The notes below the pieces were generated by a model. The model made no database searches, was not told the DNA's origin, and saw only the letters and a list, made by a program, of their open reading frames with translations. The position numbers and the translations under genes are program-made. A stretch of DNA of 64,000 nt from Annulohypoxylon bovei var. microspora (Eukaryota > Ascomycota > Sordariomycetes > Xylariales > Hypoxylaceae), in assembly GCA_022836615.1 (NCBI GenBank), contig MU405344.1:45204-109203 (forward strand), given 5' to 3'. Shown here one piece after another: positions 59,850 through 64,000 of the stretch; the first letter of the stretch is position 1; each line of letters opens with the position of its first letter.

Positions 59850-62800
59850 GTCATGGCGAGCAGGTTTTAAATTAAGATAAAGTTTATGCGACGATAAAAC
59901 CATATACTTTATTAATAAGAATATTTAAAGTGAAAAGTTAAAAGAAAAAAAATTATAAAATAATTTCCTTTAAAGGGTCCTTATATATTAGCCTTACGGT
60001 TAAAACATTAATTAATTGTTTTATTAATATATTTTAAAAGTAATAATAATTAAGCGTTATTATATAATTCTTCCTTTTAAAAAAAGATTTAATTTATAAA
60101 AAAAATAAATTATTTATTAATGCGTTTATAATTTATTTCTTTAATTTCTTTTTTTTTTACGGTAAATAAATTATTTTTATTTATTATTTTTAATATTTTA
60201 TTTTTTATAATAGTTTTAATTTATTATTAAAATTTAATTAAAGGATTAGTGGCTTTAAGGTGTAAGTTATAAAAGTTTTTTACCTTAATTAACGCGTTAA
60301 AAAAGTTTTTAAAAGGGTATTATATTAAGTTAAAGTTATAATTTATTTAATTTATTTTATATTAAAGTTTTTTTTTAAAAAGTTTAAAGTTTAATATTTT
60401 AAATACTTTATACTTTTATTCCTTATTAATTTTCATTAAGAACGGGGGATTTATTATTTACCTTAAAATTAAGTTATTTAAAACTTTAATTAACCGGTTT
60501 ATATTTAAAATTTAATGGATTTTTATATTTAAAGGTAAATTAATTTTGAAAATATTATAATAAAACTTTATTAATACTTTAAAAAAATTTATTATTAAAT
60601 AATCTAAGTTATTATAAGGGCGATTTATTTGTTAATTACCTTTACGAACATACACTTAATCGCTTATTATTTAATTTATTAATTATTTTTTTTTATTAAC
60701 TTATTTATTTTAATAATTTTATATTAATAAAAAATTTTTATAAACTTATTATATAATAAAGGTTTAGTATTTTATTAATAATTAAATAATAATATAATTA
60801 AATTTTTTTTAAAAGGTTTTAAATTTATAAATACGGGTTTATTAATTAAAAATTATCTTTAAGACGAATTTTATTTTTATTTTTATAAAAAAAAGCTTTA
60901 TATTTAAATGTAATTAAGTGGTATATGTAAAATTTAAATAAAGTAATATCTTTAATTAATTATTTTAAAAATAATTTATAAAAAGTCGTAATTTTATTTA
61001 AATAAATTAATTAAAAATCTTTGTTTAATTATTAAATTATAAATGTTTTATTATTAATTTACAAAGGTTCACCTTGGTAAACTTAATTAATTTATCCAAA
61101 AAGGCGGCCATAAATTAAAGACTTTTATTAAATGTAATTATTTTAAAAGTTTTATAAATACATTAAACATGTTTATAATATAAGTTTATAAATTATGTGG
61201 CGATATAAATTTTATGTATAAGTAATGAGAAAAGTCTTTTATTTAATTAATTAACGATTATTAAAATTAAATTAAATTTTTCGTAATTAAAAGGCATAAA
61301 TTTAAAATTTATTAAAATATATTACCATATTTATTTACCGATAAAAAATGATTGGAATAAGTTTATTAATTTAACCTTAAGGTTTTAATTTTTTTAACAT
61401 TATTTATAATAAATATAATAATAATTTATAAACATTTTTATGTTAAACCATAAATATTTTTTTAATATTATTACATACATTTTATTTTAATTTAAATACG
61501 TTTAATTTAAAAAATAATAAAACTTATTATATAACTTAATATAAAGCTTTTTATTATTTAAGATTATTAATTTTTTTTTAAAAAGTAATAATTTATTTTG
61601 TAAAACGTACCCGTTTTTTTTTTTTTTAACCCGTTCATATTACACTTTTAATTTAATAACATTTTAATTAATTGTTAAAATAATATTAATTAATTTAATA
61701 TCTTAAAATGGTTTTTCCTTAAAAACTTTTATTACGGTTAAAATACATTAAAGGTTAAAGGATAATAAGTTTATTAAAGGTTTATTAATTAAAGGTTATA
61801 AGGGATTTATTCCACCGTAAAATATTAAAAAAAGTAATAAAATAATGGATTAATTATATTTTTTAATCGTTTTTTAAGTGGTTAAATTAGCCGCTTTTTA
61901 GGATAAAGTATTAATTATTATATTTTCTTTTTTTAAATAATAATATAATTCGTAATTAAATCGAAATAAATGTTTATTTTAATTAATTTAATAAAAGTTT
62001 AACATTTTTTTAATAATAAAATATTATAATAATTAATAATTTATAAATATATCGAATTTATTATTTAATGAAATAAACATATATTCCTAAAGTTTTATCG
62101 TCGTTATAATAACAAAGAGCTTTTTATTATAAATAAAATAATTATATTTTAAAAGAATTATTATTTTAAAGAAAAAAGTTATTAAATGTTAATCCTTTAA
62201 TTCGTTTAATTATAAAAAAGCTTTAAAAATCACCCCATTAAAAGCGTTAATTTTTAATTTAATTTTTTAATTTTTATAAAAGTGTTTTAAAATTAAAAAG
62301 GTGGTTAAAATTATTTTTAACATTTTAAATGCTTTAATATATTCGTTAATTTAAATTTAATGTAAAATAATAATAAAGAAATGTAAGGGTTTTATAATTT
62401 AATTATATTTTAATATAAATTATTAATAGAAATTATAAAAGTTTAAAAACGATTAAAATTTTTAAATCCGGGAAGGTATTTTTTAATTTTAAATTATTTT
62501 AATTTTATCTTAATTAACGATTATGTTAAAAATAAAAATAATAAACTTTAAAAATTTAATTTTTATAATTAAAAATTTATTTTTTCGAATATTAATTTAT
62601 AAACCAATAAAATATAAACGTTTTAACACTTGTTATATGTGATATTTATAAAAGAGTGGGTCTTTTAAATAAATTAAAATATTATTTATATATGTTATGT
62701 AAAAGTTATTAAGAAATAAGAAAAGGGTTTAATTAATATATTTTTAAAACGTATTAAGTTTATTATTTAATTTAAAAGGAAGTACGCGGTATTTATACGA

Positions 62801-64000
62801 TTTGAAATGGGTTTAAAAAATAATGAAGTTTTTTAAAATAAGATCCATTTTAATGCGGTGGAAAACTTAACGGATATTAAGTTTTATAAAAACTTTAATT
62901 TTAAAGATTTTTTTTAACGTTTTATTAATTAAAAAAAAAAAGTAACGATCTTTTTTAATGTAAACGTTTAGTTTTTAATAATTAATATAAAACTTTAAGC
63001 CATTTTTTAATTTTTTTGTAAAAAGAATAGGGGATTTATATTTAGTTATATTAAGTACGATTTACTTTTTATGTAAATGGTTTAATAAATATTCTTTTAA
63101 AGCTTGTAAATGCTTTATACTTATATTATAAAAGGGGTGTAATTTAATGGGGTTAATGTTTTTTTTTAAGTTTATTTTATAATTGGAAGGTTAATAAAGT
63201 AGTAACGAATCGTTATTTTTTTTTAAAAATACTTTAATTAAATTATGTAAATAAAGGAAAAGCCTTTTTATAATTTATTTTTAAGTAAGGTTATTTTTTT
63301 ATTATAGCTTTTTTTCGAAAGTTAAATTAAGCTTTTAATAAAATAAAGTAAAAGTATTTAATAACTTGTGAATTACGTTAAAGCTCCGTTAAAAACGCGA
63401 TATTTTTTTAATAAACGTTAAGCTTAAAATTAAATAAATGTTTATAATAAGTAATGGTATAAAATGCATTAAAGGTTTAATAAAAAGTTAAAAAAAAAAA
63501 GGTGGAATAATAATAAAAAGTTATTAATTCATTTTAATTATAAGGTTTATTATAAAATATATAAATATTATAATGGTTTACTTTTCCTTTAAGGTATAAA
63601 ATTAAAAGCGATTACGGTGTTTTATATTTTTTTATATAATTTTATCCATGTTTCTTTAAAAGGTGAAAAGTTTTAATGTAATATTAAAAGCGTAATAATA
63701 ATGGGGAGGTAATAATTTAAGGAAGATTAATTGTTAACGCCGGTTATTTAATATAATATTATATTTTATTAAAAATTTAAACCTTAATATTACTTGGAAT
63801 TAAAAGCGGTCCCTTAAGTTTATTAAAAAGATAAATATGTTATAAAAATTTTTACTTTATATTTAAATATTAATATAAATTACTTTATTAATTCGATTAA
63901 TGGTTTATTTGTTAAAGTTTTTAATTATAATAAATTAATTAAATTAAATAATAAAAAAGTTTTATATATTTATTATTAAACGTGTGTTTTATTAATTAAT
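59850..64000. mobile_element. Unclassified AT-rich element, runs off the right edge
   Basis: The sequence changes abruptly at 59850. It keeps more G and C than the retroelement copies (such as TCATGGCGAGCAGG, AAAGGGTCCTT, AAAAGGCGGCCAT), suggesting weaker or later RIP or a different starting composition. It shows no similarity to the two gypsy copies that I could see, and no recognisable protein in any frame. It probably interrupted copy 2, but without its other end neither class nor target duplication can be given. Confidence 0.45.

Larger units (their letters stand above)
51291..64000. repeat. RIP-type AT-rich repeat block
   Basis: About 12.7 kb of extremely AT-rich DNA, interrupted by one normal-composition island (55140-55857). 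Remaining C and G are mostly in CpG, and homologous sequences inside the block differ by C-to-T and G-to-A changes, the mark of repeat-induced point mutation. It contains two gypsy-like copies, two MITE copies and one unclassified element, with no intact gene. Such blocks are usually heterochromatic in filamentous ascomycetes. Confidence 0.93.

Noticed and set aside
51291..64000. Mitochondrial insertion as explanation of the AT-rich DNA
   Set aside because: Repeated retroelement copies, gypsy polymerase remnants and paired C-to-T/G-to-A differences explain the composition; no mitochondrial gene was recognised.

Overview
The window reads as nuclear DNA of a filamentous ascomycete (Pezizomycotina). 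The signs are many short GT-AG introns of about 47-185 nt with CTAAC/CTGAC-type branch sites, typical filamentous-fungal gene families, and a 12.7 kb AT-rich block mutated in the manner of repeat-induced point mutation (RIP). Frequent intergenic TACCTAGGTA-like motifs and the gene families would fit a sordariomycete, possibly Xylariales, but that placement is inference. I rebuilt the spliced gene models by hand from splice sites and reading-phase continuity; every model given closes in phase.

Layout. Positions 1-4054 (-) hold one large CorA-like membrane protein gene, cut off at its 3' end by the window edge. Next come the ribosome/telomerase factor PXR1 (4603-5864, -) and a divergent small coiled-coil protein (6289-7001, +). 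A full ABCB-type ABC transporter follows (7452-12142, -), then glucose-6-phosphate dehydrogenase (14043-16030, -) and ribosomal protein eL33 (18764-19532, +). After a gene-poor 6 kb there is a DUF2406 protein (25619-27012, +), the V-ATPase assembly factor VMA21 (28003-28485, -), the SNF2 remodeller Fun30 (29497-33160, +), protoporphyrinogen oxidase HEM14 (34240-36421, -) and the poly(A)-binding zinc-finger protein NAB2 (36982-38571, -).

From 39.4 to 44.7 kb two divergent membrane-protein genes, an unrecognised 264-aa protein (-) and a DUF6536 protein (+), are separated by a 1.34 kb inverted-repeat transposon with 8-bp target duplications that carries a second inverted-repeat structure inside it. 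Then come an aldehyde dehydrogenase (45083-46818, +) and a secreted GH20 beta-N-acetylhexosaminidase (48595-50468, +).

From about 51.29 kb to the right edge the DNA is extremely AT-rich. It contains two direct copies of a RIP-destroyed Ty3/gypsy-like retroelement and two copies of one MITE family. One MITE copy is fully RIP-mutated (51703-52416). The other is almost unmutated (55140-55857) and sits inside the first retroelement copy with a perfect 8-bp target duplication; the second retroelement copy supplies the empty site. The last 4 kb is a further AT-rich element that I cannot classify.

The genes are mostly unrelated housekeeping and accessory functions; I see no biosynthetic cluster, operon-like system or defence system. 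The most informative feature is the time-layered transposon structure at the right end. No tRNA, rRNA or CRISPR array was recognised.
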